A DNA stretch of 64,000 nt. Origin: Devosia sp. Leaf420. Lineage in GTDB: Bacteria; Pseudomonadota; Alphaproteobacteria; Rhizobiales; Devosiaceae. Shown here piece after piece: positions 1 through 8,984 of the stretch. Numbering within the stretch: position 1 is the stretch's first letter; every line of letters begins with the position of its first letter. The position numbers and the translations under genes were made by a program. The notes under the pieces were generated by a model, which saw nothing but the letters and a program-made list of their open reading frames with translations, ran no database searches and was not told the DNA's origin. The DNA is taken from positions 187,221 through 251,220 of the forward strand of contig NZ_LMQU01000001.1 in NCBI RefSeq assembly GCF_001425445.1. The letters are read 5' to 3'.

Positions 1-123
1 TGGAGACGCGTTGACGATGGCCGACGACGCGGTGAAAAATGGTCGCGTTGCGATCATGACGAGCGCAAATATCGAAACGACGACAGCGCGGCGATAATCA
101 GTGGAAATCGGACGCCGCGACAT
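1..123. other. Edge fragment, coding strand unresolved
   Basis: Two readings are open and I cannot choose between them. On the plus strand a frame enters from the left edge and stops with TAA at 95-97, 41 bp before the next gene; that would make it the 3' end of a gene in operon with the GH43 gene. On the minus strand an ATG at 121-123 opens a frame running off the edge, with a basic start followed by a hydrophobic stretch, but without a visible ribosome binding site and only 15 bp from the divergent GH43 start. Neither fragment is long enough to recognise. Confidence 0.3.
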
Positions 124-138
124 TTTTGGGAGGGGACG

Positions 139-1194
139 ATGCCCAATTGGATCGGCAGCCTGGCGGTAACCTGGCTTCTTGCCGGCACGATCTCCGCCTC
201 GGCGCAAGATGCCACTGCGCCTCTCGGCGACACGGGCATTTACTCAGCGGACCCCAGCGTCATTCACACCGACGACGGCTTTGTGGCCGTCGAATCGCGG
301 CGCGGCGATAGCCTTGTGGTGCGTGTCGCACCGAGCCTTGATACCCTTGCCCAAGCGCGCGGATTGCGGATCTGGTTCGATCGGGACCGGCTCGGCGAAG
401 TCTGGGCGCCGGAGATCGTCTATAAAGACGGGCTCTATCGCGTCTATTTCGCCGCCGGCGTCGGCGAAGCGCATCGGATGTATCGCATCACCTCGACAGA
501 GCCGACATCCGGTTATGGCCCCGCGGAGAAAATCGATCTGCCCGAAGACAAGTGGGCCATCGACGGCATGCCCTTTAGTTTCGACGGAGATGATTTCTTC
601 GTCTGGTCCGGCTGGCAGGGCGATAGCGATGTGCAGCAGGATATCTTCATCGTGAAGCTGCAGGGTGATGACGCGCCTGACGCGTCACGGGCGATCATCT
701 CGTCTCCCGATCAGCCCTGGGAAAATGTTGCGAACGAGACGCCATCGATCAACGAAGGTCCCCAGCCGATCGTGGATCCAGCGGGACAGTTGCACGTGGT
801 CTATTCGGCCAACGGCTCATGGGGTGCGAACTATTGCCTCGCCGATCTGCGATTGCGCGCTGGCGGCGATCCTGTTGTGGCCGAGGATTGGTCGAAGTCG
901 GACGGGTGCCTCTTTGGTGCCAATGCCGAAACGCTGTCCGATACAGGCACCTTAGCCAACGCGGCAAAAGGCGTCGGCCACCATAGCTTCATCACGGATG
1001 AGGACGGGACGGGTGGCGAGGGCGTGAAAGAGCCCGTGCCCTTTCTCTATCATGGTGTGCCTGAGGACGAAGAACCGAGCAATTTCTGGTCGGCCCGAAA
1101 GTGGTTCTTTGGGCGGTATCAATGGGTCCCTAATGTCGATTACCGTTCCCCCTCGGGTGCCGATCGCGGGTGGAGTCTCCGCTTTTCCGAGTGA
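139..1194 (+). CDS. Secreted glycoside hydrolase family 43 protein
   Basis: A 351-residue protein with an N-terminal signal peptide (hydrophobic stretch about residues 5-20, likely cut near ASA-QD), so it is expected in the periplasm or outside the cell. The three acidic residues of the five-bladed GH43 propeller are visible in order: D38 in DPS (general base), D142 in IDG (pKa modulator) and E206 in NEGP (general acid). GH43 enzymes remove arabinosyl or xylosyl units from plant polysaccharides or their oligosaccharides; the substrate here cannot be read from sequence. The start is supported by a GGGAGGGG ribosome site 4-5 bp upstream. No carbohydrate-binding module is evident. It could act upstream of the glycoside importer at 4.5-12 kb, but they are not in one operon. 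Confidence 0.85.
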   Translation: MPNWIGSLAVTWLLAGTISASAQDATAPLGDTGIYSADPSVIHTDDGFVAVESRRGDSLVVRVAPSLDTLAQARGLRIWFDRDRLGEVWAPEIVYKDGLYRVYFAAGVGEAHRMYRITSTEPTSGYGPAEKIDLPEDKWAIDGMPFSFDGDDFFVWSGWQGDSDVQQDIFIVKLQGDDAPDASRAIISSPDQPWENVANETPSINEGPQPIVDPAGQLHVVYSANGSWGANYCLADLRLRAGGDPVVAEDWSKSDGCLFGANAETLSDTGTLANAAKGVGHHSFITDEDGTGGEGVKEPVPFLYHGVPEDEEPSNFWSARKWFFGRYQWVPNVDYRSPSGADRGWSLRFSE

Positions 1195-1201
1195 CGAGGC
1201 C

Positions 1202-1537
1202 ATGGCCACCAAAGAGGTAAAGCACTATCCGACCACACCAGACGGGCGATATTTCGTCGTGCGCGGCCGGCTCTGGCGCAAGAGCAATCCCTCACTCAGC
1301 GAGACTGACCGCACGCATTGGGTCCAAGAGTTGATGGCCGCACGACGCGCCGTCGGTCTCGCAAAAAATGATGATGCGGCGCGAAAAGCTGCGCGCACTG
1401 CGGTCGATGAAGCCAAGGTCGCGCTTGGCGAACGTGGCCCTGTCTGGTGGGACGACGGCGCGCCGGATTACAACCGACACTTCGCACGAAACACGCCCTA
1501 TGCCGAATGGTACGCTGCGCTCGGAAACTATACCTGA
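1202..1537 (+). CDS. Small conserved-looking hypothetical protein
   Basis: A 111-residue protein that I do not recognise. It starts MATKEVKHYPTT, is rich in charged residues and alanine in its middle (about residues 45-75, probably helical), and contains tryptophan-rich patches near the end (VWWDDG, EWYAAL). No signal peptide or membrane segment is present. It begins 7 bp after the GH43 stop. An in-frame start exists farther upstream at 1052, inside the GH43 gene, but the ATG at 1202 avoids that overlap and is preferred. Its stop is 2 bp from the stop of the convergent helicase gene. Function unknown; a small cytosolic protein is the most that can be said. Confidence 0.6.
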   Translation: MATKEVKHYPTTPDGRYFVVRGRLWRKSNPSLSETDRTHWVQELMAARRAVGLAKNDDAARKAARTAVDEAKVALGERGPVWWDDGAPDYNRHFARNTPYAEWYAALGNYT

Positions 1538-1539
1538 CG

Positions 1540-3603
1540 CTACCACATGCCGCGCATCTTGGCGGCGATGTCGACGACCGCTGGCCGCGCCGGGCCGACG
1601 CCTTCGCGGATTGGCGTCACCGGCGGCCATAAGATGTCATCGAAAAATGCGGTCATCGACCTTGGGATGAAGCGGGTGCGTTGCGCATAGAGGTGGCGAT
1701 CGCCATTCCTCGTCTGCTGGGTCACATAGAAGCGCTGCGGCACGAGCAGATGCAATTCGTCCTTGGCGCGGGTCATGGCGACATAGAGAAGCCGGCGCTC
1801 TTCTTCGATCTCATGCGTGGATCCCGTGCCGAGATCGGACGGAATGCAGCCATCGACGACATTGAGAACATGCACCGATTTCCACTCCTGCCCCTTTGCC
1901 GAGTGGATGGTCGAGAGAATGAGATAATCCTCGTCGCGCAAGGGCACGCCGGGCTGGTCGCTGGTGGCGTCGGGAGGATCAAGGGTCAGTTCAGTGAGAA
2001 ACCGGTCGCGGCTCGGATAGCCAGAGGCGATCTGTTCGAGCTGGACGATGTCAGCCGACCGGATAGCTGCATCTTCGTAATTGGCCTCCAGCAGCGGCTC
2101 GTACCATTGGCGGATATAAGCCATATCAAGCGGCCAAGAGATTTCGCGCGCCGAAAGCCTCCCGACCACGCTGATGAGATCAAGCCAATGCTGGCCGGCC
2201 TTGATAGGCGGCGGAACCTCGGAAAAAGCCCATGCGGGATCGGCATGGGCGGCGATGGCATCAAGGGCTCGGCCAGCCGTTCCCGGCCCGACGCCCGGCA
2301 TGAGTTGCAGCACACGAAAACCGGCAACCCGATCGCGCGGGTTTTCAACCCATCGCAAAAGCGCCAGCACATCCTTGACGTGGGCCGCATCGAGAAATTT
2401 CAACCCGCCGAATTTGACGAACGGAATGTTGCGGCGGGTCAGCTCGATTTCAAGCGGCCCGGAATGGCTCGATGTGCGGAACAGCACGGCCTGTTCCTTG
2501 AGTGCAGTGCCTGCCTCGCGCGCCTCCAGAATAGACTTGGCGATATAGCCCACCTGATCGGCCTCATCCTTGACGGTGACGAGGAAAGGCTTGGCCTCGG
2601 AGTGCTTCTCGGACCAGAGATTTTTGGTAAAGCGCTCGCTCGCCTGCTCGATCACGGCATTGGCCGCGGCGAGGATCGGTTGGGTGGAGCGGTAGTTGCG
2701 ATCGAGCGTGACGATCTCGGCGGCCTGCGAAAAGGCGCTCGGAAAGTCGAGGATATTGCGGACGGTCGCGGCGCGGAAAGAATAGATCGATTGTGCATCA
2801 TCGCCGACCACCGTCATGCCGCGCCCGTCGGGGCGCAAAGCGAGCAGGATCGAGGACTGTAGCCGGTTGGTGTCCTGATATTCATCGACGAGGATATGGT
2901 CGAAAAGGCTCGACATCTGCTCGGCAATCATCGGCTCAGCCATGATCCCGGCCCAGTAGAGCAGCAGGTCGTCGTAATCGAGAACGTTCTGCTGCTGCTT
3001 GGCTTCGACATAGGCGCTGAAAAGCTGACGCAATTCGGCAGACCACATGGCGCACCAAGGAAAGGCCGATTTCAGAACCTCATCGAGGTCCGCCTGCGCA
3101 TTGACCACACGCGAATAGATAGCAAGGCAGGTGCCCTTGGTCGGAAACCGCGTTTTGGTCTCGCTGAACTGCAGTTCGTGACGGACGAGGTTCATGAGAT
3201 CGGCGGAGTCTTCGCGATCATGGATCGTGAAGGCGGGATCGAGACCGATCTGGTGGGCATATTCACGCAGCAGGCGCGCGCCGATCCCGTGAAAAGTCCC
3301 GGCCCAGGTCAGGGCATCAGCGACAGCGCCTTCACCAATGCCGAGAACACGACCCGCAATGCGCTCGACACGCCGGGCCATTTCGCTGGCGGCGCGGCGC
3401 GAAAAGGTCAGCAACAGAATGCGCCTGGGGTCTGCGCCATTGGCGATGAGATGCGCCACGCGGTGCGCCAGCGTATTGGTCTTGCCCGAGCCAGCGCCGG
3501 CAATGACCAGCAGCGGGCCGGGCTTTGCTTCCCCAACCCCATGCACGACAGCCGCCCGCTGATTGGTGTTGAGCGCATCAAGATAGGTGGTGTCGGCAAG
3601 CAC
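1540..3603 (-). CDS. UvrD/Rep-family ATP-dependent DNA helicase
   Basis: A 687-residue superfamily 1A helicase, the length usual for UvrD/PcrA-like proteins. From the chosen start the motifs run in order: Q-motif region LNTNQRAAV, Walker A AGAGSGKT (about 35-42), motif II DEYQD (about 240-244), motif III QSIYSFR, motif V TIHSAKGQEW and motif VI VAMTRA. It should unwind DNA 3'-5' in repair or replication restart. The GTG at 3603 is preferred over the TTG at 3657 because GGGGA sits 7 bp upstream and the protein then begins just before the helicase fold. Convergent with the small gene before it, and divergent from a DnaQ-like exonuclease, so both neighbours may serve DNA repair. It has no obvious UvrD C-terminal tail for UvrB contact. 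Confidence 0.92.
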   Translation of the reverse strand: MLADTTYLDALNTNQRAAVVHGVGEAKPGPLLVIAGAGSGKTNTLAHRVAHLIANGADPRRILLLTFSRRAASEMARRVERIAGRVLGIGEGAVADALTWAGTFHGIGARLLREYAHQIGLDPAFTIHDREDSADLMNLVRHELQFSETKTRFPTKGTCLAIYSRVVNAQADLDEVLKSAFPWCAMWSAELRQLFSAYVEAKQQQNVLDYDDLLLYWAGIMAEPMIAEQMSSLFDHILVDEYQDTNRLQSSILLALRPDGRGMTVVGDDAQSIYSFRAATVRNILDFPSAFSQAAEIVTLDRNYRSTQPILAAANAVIEQASERFTKNLWSEKHSEAKPFLVTVKDEADQVGYIAKSILEAREAGTALKEQAVLFRTSSHSGPLEIELTRRNIPFVKFGGLKFLDAAHVKDVLALLRWVENPRDRVAGFRVLQLMPGVGPGTAGRALDAIAAHADPAWAFSEVPPPIKAGQHWLDLISVVGRLSAREISWPLDMAYIRQWYEPLLEANYEDAAIRSADIVQLEQIASGYPSRDRFLTELTLDPPDATSDQPGVPLRDEDYLILSTIHSAKGQEWKSVHVLNVVDGCIPSDLGTGSTHEIEEERRLLYVAMTRAKDELHLLVPQRFYVTQQTRNGDRHLYAQRTRFIPRSMTAFFDDILWPPVTPIREGVGPARPAVVDIAAKMRGMW

Positions 3604-3765
3604 GAATCGATCCCCGCAATAAGCTGACAGGGGATGATATTCTCTTTTTGTTCGCAAGCTTTCCTTGGGCTCACGCCATCACGATATCGACGTGATCGCA
3701 GCAACCGGGCTTGTGCATCCTAGTGGGCAATGGTCCGTTATGGCTTCATGCAACAAGGATCGGTC

Positions 3766-4515
3766 ATGTCCATCAGGAGGATACGCGTCATCGACCTCGA
3801 GACATCGGGCGATGCGGCAACGGATGTCTGCGAGATCGGTTGGCAGGATGTGGTCTCGATCGAGGGCGGTCCGTGGCAGGTCAATGACGAGCGTGGCGCG
3901 CTTTTCGTCAATCCGGGCCGTCCCATCACCCCTGAGACAATGGCGATACACCATATTCTAGATGCCTTCGTCGCCGATGCGCCTTTCTGGCGCGACATAG
4001 CCCCGACGGTTTTGCAGCCCCAGGATGGCGTCATCGCTTTGGCGGCGCATCGCGCGGCTTTCGAGCAGCGCTATTGCACGCCGCGCCTGACGGGTGGCGC
4101 GCCGTGGATCTGCACCTGGAAAAGCGCCTTGCGCGTTTGGCCCAAGCTTGAAGGCTTTTCCAACCAGATGCTGCGGTATCAGCGCATGCCCGAGGGCCTC
4201 GTGCACGAGATCGGCCTCCCAGCCCACCGCGCCATGCCGGACGCGTATGTGACGGCGCATCACCTGCGCGATATGCTCAATGAAACTTCAGCCGAACAGT
4301 TGATTGCCTGGAGCAAGCTGCCGGGCCTTCTGCCACGAGTGCGCTCCGGTCCGGAGCGTGGCAAAGCGTGGGAACAGATTTCGCTCGAAGCACTCGACGA
4401 GTTAGCGCGCGACCGCGACATCGACACGCGCTTCAGCGCCGAGCAGGAACTTAAGCGCCGCGGCGAAGCGACGCCGCAAGTGCCAAAGCCCAAAGCACAG
4501 CAAAGTCTTTTTTAG
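3766..4515 (+). CDS. DnaQ-like 3'-5' exonuclease
   Basis: A 249-residue protein with the DEDD exonuclease fold: RVIDLETSG at residues 6-14 holds the first D-x-E pair, and a later HRAMPDAYVTAHHL segment supplies the H-x4-D of motif III (DEDDh type). Such proteins are proofreading-type or RNase T-like exonucleases; the C-terminal third here is unrelated and ends in QQSLF, which looks like a Q-x-x-L-F beta-clamp binding tail, so it may travel with the replisome. ATG 3766 is preferred over an ATG at 3730 since AAGGA is placed about 8 bp before it and the exonuclease fold begins at once. Divergent from the UvrD-like helicase with about 160 bp between starts. Confidence 0.85.
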   Translation: MSIRRIRVIDLETSGDAATDVCEIGWQDVVSIEGGPWQVNDERGALFVNPGRPITPETMAIHHILDAFVADAPFWRDIAPTVLQPQDGVIALAAHRAAFEQRYCTPRLTGGAPWICTWKSALRVWPKLEGFSNQMLRYQRMPEGLVHEIGLPAHRAMPDAYVTAHHLRDMLNETSAEQLIAWSKLPGLLPRVRSGPERGKAWEQISLEALDELARDRDIDTRFSAEQELKRRGEATPQVPKPKAQQSLF

Positions 4516-4545
4516 GCGGCCACCGTCTTTATCGCGCCCAGTGGT

Positions 4546-5430
4546 TCAACCCTTGACCCCTGCCGAAAGCATGATGGCTTGCGTCACGCGCTTTTGGAAG
4601 ATGAGGTAGAGAACAGCCACAGGCAGACCGGCAACGACGGCCGAGGCCATCAACTTCCCATAGACAATGCCATAGGCGTCCTTCACCTGCGTGATGCCCA
4701 CGGGCACGGTCATCGTCGCCTCGCCGGTCGCGGCAAGGAAAGGCCAGAGGAAGGAATTCCAGGCGCCGATAAAGGTGATGATCGCCAATGCGGCCGTTAC
4801 GCCCCAGTTCATCGGCAGATAGATCCGGAACAGGATCTTGAGGTGCCCCGCACTATCCATCTGCGCCGCCTCGCGAAATTCCTTCGGCACGCTATCGAAG
4901 AACTGCTTATAGACGATGATCACCACCGGCACGATCAGCTGCGGCAGGATGATACCGGCCCAGGTGTTCAACAGCTTGAACTGCGCCATCAGCACGAAGT
5001 GGTTCACGATCAGCGCCTGCATGGGCACCATGAAACAGGCCAGGATCAGCACATAGATCACCCGCCGCCCGGGGAAATCCAACTGGCTCAGCGCATAGGC
5101 GCAACCGGCCGAGGAGACGATCACCAGCGCGGTGATGATCAGCGAAGTCACCATCGAGTTGATGTACCAGATGCCGATATTGGTGTTGTTCCAGATGTGG
5201 ATATAGCTGTCGAACACCACCCGATTGGGGATCAGCGAATTGCTCCCCGAAATCACCTCGCCATCGGGTTTGATCGACGTGATCACTGCCCAATAAATTG
5301 GGAAGAACGAGGCGAGCGCGACGAGTAGTGTGATGACAGTCAGGGCCAGCCCGATCATGTCGATGGGGCCATCGCCCCGGCTCCGCGCTGAAACCATGGT
5401 GTCGCGGTTGGGAATTGCTTCGGCGCTCAT
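4546..5430 (-). CDS. CUT1 sugar ABC transporter permease, MalG type
   Basis: A 294-residue inner-membrane permease with six predicted membrane segments; the first is at about residues 24-48. The cytoplasmic EAA loop that docks on the ATPase is clear: EFREAAQMDSAG followed by FRIYLPM, and the protein ends with the usual MLSAGVKG tail. It forms the channel with the MalF-type permease encoded just upstream; the two genes overlap by 4 bp (ATGA at 5427-5430), so translation is coupled. It is the last gene of the minus-strand order GH2, ATPase, binding protein, MalF type, MalG type. Substrate is probably an oligosaccharide or glycoside, by analogy with the linked GH2 enzyme. Confidence 0.9.
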   Translation of the reverse strand: MSAEAIPNRDTMVSARSRGDGPIDMIGLALTVITLLVALASFFPIYWAVITSIKPDGEVISGSNSLIPNRVVFDSYIHIWNNTNIGIWYINSMVTSLIITALVIVSSAGCAYALSQLDFPGRRVIYVLILACFMVPMQALIVNHFVLMAQFKLLNTWAGIILPQLIVPVVIIVYKQFFDSVPKEFREAAQMDSAGHLKILFRIYLPMNWGVTAALAIITFIGAWNSFLWPFLAATGEATMTVPVGITQVKDAYGIVYGKLMASAVVAGLPVAVLYLIFQKRVTQAIMLSAGVKG

Positions 5431-6308
5431 TTCTCACCTCGTGCACGCAAGACCTGGTATTGCAGCACCGAGAGGATGATGATCATCCCAAAGAGCAGCA
5501 TGGCGGCCGTCGCCGCCTCGCCGCCCTTGTTCTGCTGGAAAGCCAGTTTGTAGACATATTGAACCAGCGTGATCGTCGCGTCCTGCCGCCCGCCGATCGA
5601 GAACAGGTAGACCTGATCGAAAATCTTGAGCTGCGCGATGAGCTGAATGGTCAGCACCAGCGCCGTCACCGGCCAGATCAGCGGCCATGTAATACGCTGG
5701 AACTGCCGCCACCGCCCCGCGCTATCCAGCGCCGCGGCCTCATAGATTTCCGGCGAGATATTTCTCAAGCCGGCGATAAAGAGCAGGATATTGAACCCCA
5801 TCGTCCACCAGACCGTGACGAAGGCAACGGTGGGCATGAAGAGCGGAATGGTGCGCGTCAGCGAGATCGGCTTGCCGCCATTGAACAGCGCCACCAGCCC
5901 CTGCACGAGCCCATATTGCACGTCGATGATCCAGTTCCAGGTGAGGAACACCACCGAAACCGGCAGGATATAGGGCAGGAAAAAGCAGGCGAGCACAAAG
6001 CCCTGCACCGGTCCCTTGAGCCGGTTCACCGCCATGGCGATGACGAGGGAAACCAGCGTGCTCGGAATAACCGTCAACACGACGAAATAGGCCGTGTTCC
6101 AAAAGGCCGAGTGAAACAGCTTGTGGCTGAGGATTTTCACATAGTTATCCCAGCCCACCCAGTCCCCCGACCCGATCAGCGGCGCCTTGGTAAAACTGAG
6201 CATGGCCATCTGGATCGTCGGCCACACAAACAGCCCGCCATAGATGAGCACAAATGGCCCCACCAGTAGCAGCGCCACGAGATATTCCTGCCGTTTATCC
6301 CTGAGCAT
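5427..6308 (-). CDS. CUT1 sugar ABC transporter permease, MalF type
   Basis: A 293-residue inner-membrane permease. The N-terminal segment (EYLVALLLVGPFVLIYGGLFVWPTI) and five further hydrophobic spans match the six-helix CUT1 pattern; the EAA loop reads EIYEAAALDSAG with FQRITWPLIWP after it. I start it at 6308 (MLRDKRQ) rather than at an upstream frame start at 6347, because GGGAG is placed about 9 bp before it and the extra residues look non-coding. It partners the MalG-type permease with which it overlaps by 4 bp. The gap to the binding-protein gene upstream (6309-6459) contains two GC-rich hairpins. Confidence 0.9.
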   Translation of the reverse strand: MLRDKRQEYLVALLLVGPFVLIYGGLFVWPTIQMAMLSFTKAPLIGSGDWVGWDNYVKILSHKLFHSAFWNTAYFVVLTVIPSTLVSLVIAMAVNRLKGPVQGFVLACFFLPYILPVSVVFLTWNWIIDVQYGLVQGLVALFNGGKPISLTRTIPLFMPTVAFVTVWWTMGFNILLFIAGLRNISPEIYEAAALDSAGRWRQFQRITWPLIWPVTALVLTIQLIAQLKIFDQVYLFSIGGRQDATITLVQYVYKLAFQQNKGGEAATAAMLLFGMIIILSVLQYQVLRARGEK

Positions 6309-6346
6309 CGCATAGAACTCCCTGCATCCACAACCACCGGCGGACA

Positions 6347-6442
6347 CCTCCCCCTTGACGGGGGAGGACGGGAGGGGGTGTCGGGAGCCACGATATCTTG
6401 GCCCAAGTCCCCCTCCCCAACCCTCCCCGCAAGGGGGAGGGT
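6347..6442. repeat. GC-rich palindromic repeat pair inside the transporter operon
   Basis: Two C-rich/G-rich hairpins lie between the binding-protein gene and the first permease gene. The first has 8-bp perfect arms (CCTCCCCC at 6347-6354, complement at 6360-6367, loop TTGAC); the second has 9-bp arms (6420-6428 and 6434-6442). They resemble the REP-like intergenic repeats common in Hyphomicrobiales. No U-run follows, so I read them as RNA-stabilising or processing structures rather than as a terminator. Confidence 0.6.
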
Positions 6443-6459
6443 GCCCATCGGGTCTAGTC

Positions 6460-7734
6460 CTAAAGCTGCCCGTTCAAATCGTCCCGCATCTGCACGGCAG
6501 CATCTGCAGGCTCGATTTCACCCGTGGTGGCTGGATTGATGTAGTTGCTCCAAGCATCGCCGAGCGGCGCGGCGGGACCAGCAAGCACGGTGCGCGGATC
6601 GAACACGGCCGTATCGGCAAAGCCGGCATAGTCCGACTGCGGCTTCAGCGCCTGGAATTCAGCGCTGTCACGCACGGCATTGAAGGCCGGGATGTGGCCA
6701 GCGCCAGCCCAGTCGAGCGAGTGCTGGTCCATCCAGGCAATGACCTTCATCACCGCCGCGCGCTTGTCCGCATCAGCTTCCTTGCCGGCATTGGCGGGAA
6801 TAACGAAGGCATGCGAGTCAGACCATGCGGCCTTGTTTTCGAACAGCGTCGGCAATTCTACCGCGCCCCATTCGAACAGTTCGCCCTTGGCATGGAGATC
6901 GACCATGGTCGGGATTTCCCAATTGCCCATGATGAAGAACGGCGACTGGCCCGAGGTAAAGAGCGCCAGCGCCGCCGGGCTTTCGACCTGCACCGGCGTG
7001 TAGCCGCTATCGACCCAACCCTTCACCACATCGATGGCGTTGGTCAGCTTGGTGACGTCCTCGTCGGTCGGGAAGAAACCGCCTGCGGCTTCGTCGAACA
7101 TCGTGCCACCCTGCTGGCCGAACAGGGAGTAGATCGTGCGGTAGCGATCGCCCGTTGGGGTCGAGATGCCGTATTTCCCGTCCTTGGTGAAATCAGCCAG
7201 GATCTTGTTGAAATTCTCGAGCCCATCGAGGCCCTTGGGCAGCCCATCCTCACCGATCAAGCCAGCCTCGGCGAGCATATCCTTGTTATAATAAAGAATG
7301 AGCCCGTGCTGATCGAACGGCACCGCATAACGCGTGCCATCGACCTTACCGGCATCCGACGCAGCCGTCGTAAAGTCCCCGTCCGAAATCCCGGCGCCGG
7401 ACATATCCTCGTCGGTGATCTCGCTCAGCGTACCACTATCGACGGCGAGCGGAATGCGGCTGAGGTGATAGGTCGCGATATCGGGCCCTTCCCCGATCGC
7501 CGCCGACGTTTGCAGCTTGGTATAGAACGGCGTGCCCCATTCGAGCGTCGTGTTCTCGATCGAAATCTCGCCCTGGTGCTCGGTGTTGAATTGATCGATC
7601 AGCGCCTTCATGCGCACGCCGTCGCCGCCGGCGAGAAAATCCCACCAGACCACATTCTGCTGAGCCGCAGCGGCATGGGTCAGCGCCATCAGCGCAGTCG
7701 ACACCAAAGCCAGTCGCTTCAAAGTCTGTTTCAT
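6460..7734 (-). CDS. Sugar ABC transporter solute-binding protein (family 1)
   Basis: A 424-residue periplasmic binding protein. Residues 1 to about 24 (MKQTLKRLALVSTALMALTHAAAA) form a signal peptide, and the mature part opens with VVWWDFLAGGDG, typical of CUT1 sugar binders; PFFIMGNWEIP in the second half is also characteristic of the family. It should deliver a sugar or oligosaccharide to the MalF/MalG-type permeases encoded downstream. The start at 7734 is chosen over one at 7770 because GGGAGGAAAG lies directly before it and the signal peptide begins there. A 12-bp palindrome sits 22 bp upstream. The substrate is not identifiable; the linked GH2 enzyme suggests a beta-linked glycoside. 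Confidence 0.9.
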   Translation of the reverse strand: MKQTLKRLALVSTALMALTHAAAAQQNVVWWDFLAGGDGVRMKALIDQFNTEHQGEISIENTTLEWGTPFYTKLQTSAAIGEGPDIATYHLSRIPLAVDSGTLSEITDEDMSGAGISDGDFTTAASDAGKVDGTRYAVPFDQHGLILYYNKDMLAEAGLIGEDGLPKGLDGLENFNKILADFTKDGKYGISTPTGDRYRTIYSLFGQQGGTMFDEAAGGFFPTDEDVTKLTNAIDVVKGWVDSGYTPVQVESPAALALFTSGQSPFFIMGNWEIPTMVDLHAKGELFEWGAVELPTLFENKAAWSDSHAFVIPANAGKEADADKRAAVMKVIAWMDQHSLDWAGAGHIPAFNAVRDSAEFQALKPQSDYAGFADTAVFDPRTVLAGPAAPLGDAWSNYINPATTGEIEPADAAVQMRDDLNGQL

Positions 7735-7755
7735 ACTTTCCTCCCAAACATGCCC

Positions 7756-7767
7756 AATGCATGCATT
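7756..7767. promoter_or_regulatory. 12-bp perfect palindrome, possible operator
   Basis: AATGCATGCATT is fully self-complementary and lies 22 bp upstream of the binding-protein start codon in the 75-bp gap behind the ATPase gene. It could be an internal operator for one of the two linked LacI-type regulators. It lacks the CG centre usual for LacI boxes, and a 12-bp palindrome of this composition can occur by chance. Confidence 0.25.
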
Positions 7768-7809
7768 CATCCAGCCGGGCGCTTGTTATTTTCCCGGCGG
7801 AAACTCTCC

Positions 7810-8892
7810 TCAGTCGGCGTGATAGGCCTTCCCTTCGGCATCGAAGAGATGGACTGCCGAACCATCGACCTTGAGCCGCACAGACTGCCCGGCTTCGAGG
7901 GTCGACTTGCCGATATCGTCGCCGACGACCACCGTGCCGTCTTCCAGCCGCGCATGGATGAGCGTCCGGTCCCCCAGCCGCTCGACCAGCGCAATGGTCC
8001 CGGCCACCTCGCCGTCCGCCGCCACGCGCAACGCATCGGGCCGCACGCCAAAGGTCAGCCCCTGCCCCACGGTCGGCGCAAGCGCGGTCGGAATAGTCGT
8101 CGCAATCCGCGTTCCACCCGCCGTCACCGCGACGCGCCCGCCTTCATCGGCCAGCGCCGTCACCGGCAAAAAATTCATCGAGGGCGAACCGACAAAGGCC
8201 GCCACGAACCGGCTCGCGGGCTTCGAATACACCTCCATCGGCGTGCCGATCTGCTCCACCTTGCGGTTGTTCATGACGACAATCCGGCTCGCCAGCGTCA
8301 TCGCCTCGGTCTGGTCGTGGGTCACGAAAATCATCGTCGTGCCGATGCGCTGATGCAGCTGCGCCAGCTCCACCCGCGTCCGCACCCGCAGCCCCGCATC
8401 GAGATTGGAAAGCGGCTCGTCGAGCAAAAACGCCTTGGGCTCGCGCACAATCGCCCGCCCGATGGCAACGCGCTGCCGCTGTCCACCCGAAAGCTGCGCC
8501 GGCCGCCGATCGAGCAGCGCCGTGATCTCGAGCATCCGCGCTGCCTCGTCGACCCGGCGCGCAATCTCGGCCTTGTCGGTGCCGATATTTTCGAGCCCAA
8601 AGCTCATGTTCTGGCGCACCGTCATATGCGGATAAAGCGCATAATTCTGGAAAACCATCGCCACTTCGCGCTGGTTCGGCGGCAGGGTATCAACGCGCTT
8701 GTCGCCGATGTGGATTTCCCCGCCATTGACCGCCTCAAGCCCGGCAATCATCCGCAGCAGCGTCGATTTCCCGCAGCCCGAAGGCCCGAGGAAAACGATG
8801 AACTCGCCCGAGCGAATATGCATGCTGACACTGTCCAGCACCTGCACAGCGCCATAGGACTTGCTGACATCCCGAAGGACGATATCGGCCAT
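7810..8892 (-). CDS. Sugar ABC transporter ATPase, UgpC/MalK type
   Basis: A 360-residue ATPase. The nucleotide-binding domain has Walker A GPSGCGKST at about residues 36-44, the Q-loop in VFQNYALYP, the signature LSGGQRQRVAIGRA, Walker B FLLDEPLSNLD and the H-loop in FVTHDQTEAM. After about residue 235 comes the MalK-type regulatory domain with OB folds, which fits the CUT1 subfamily and the length. It should power the importer encoded downstream. The ATG at 8892 has GGAGGAAAGAG directly before it; a start at 8976 would only add unrelated residues. The gap to the GH2 gene upstream is 329 bp and is filled with intergenic repeats. Confidence 0.93.
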   Translation of the reverse strand: MADIVLRDVSKSYGAVQVLDSVSMHIRSGEFIVFLGPSGCGKSTLLRMIAGLEAVNGGEIHIGDKRVDTLPPNQREVAMVFQNYALYPHMTVRQNMSFGLENIGTDKAEIARRVDEAARMLEITALLDRRPAQLSGGQRQRVAIGRAIVREPKAFLLDEPLSNLDAGLRVRTRVELAQLHQRIGTTMIFVTHDQTEAMTLASRIVVMNNRKVEQIGTPMEVYSKPASRFVAAFVGSPSMNFLPVTALADEGGRVAVTAGGTRIATTIPTALAPTVGQGLTFGVRPDALRVAADGEVAGTIALVERLGDRTLIHARLEDGTVVVGDDIGKSTLEAGQSVRLKVDGSAVHLFDAEGKAYHAD

Positions 8893-8984
8893 CTCTTTCC
8901 TCCTTATGAGACCAGCGCAGCTTTGCTGTCTTCTGATCACTTGCCGCTCATTTAGCGGCCTGCATCCTCGCCCCACCCACGGAA

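Noticed and set aside
6355..8955. Open frame of more than 800 codons on the plus strand, antisense to the receptor and ATPase genes
   Set aside because: It mirrors two unmistakable minus-strand genes; its translation is rich in R, H, P and D with no family pattern, as usual for antisense frames in high-GC DNA. The same holds for long antisense frames near 1681-2862, 37777-39126, 42873-44348, 47748-49355, 51862-53400 and 61327-62901.
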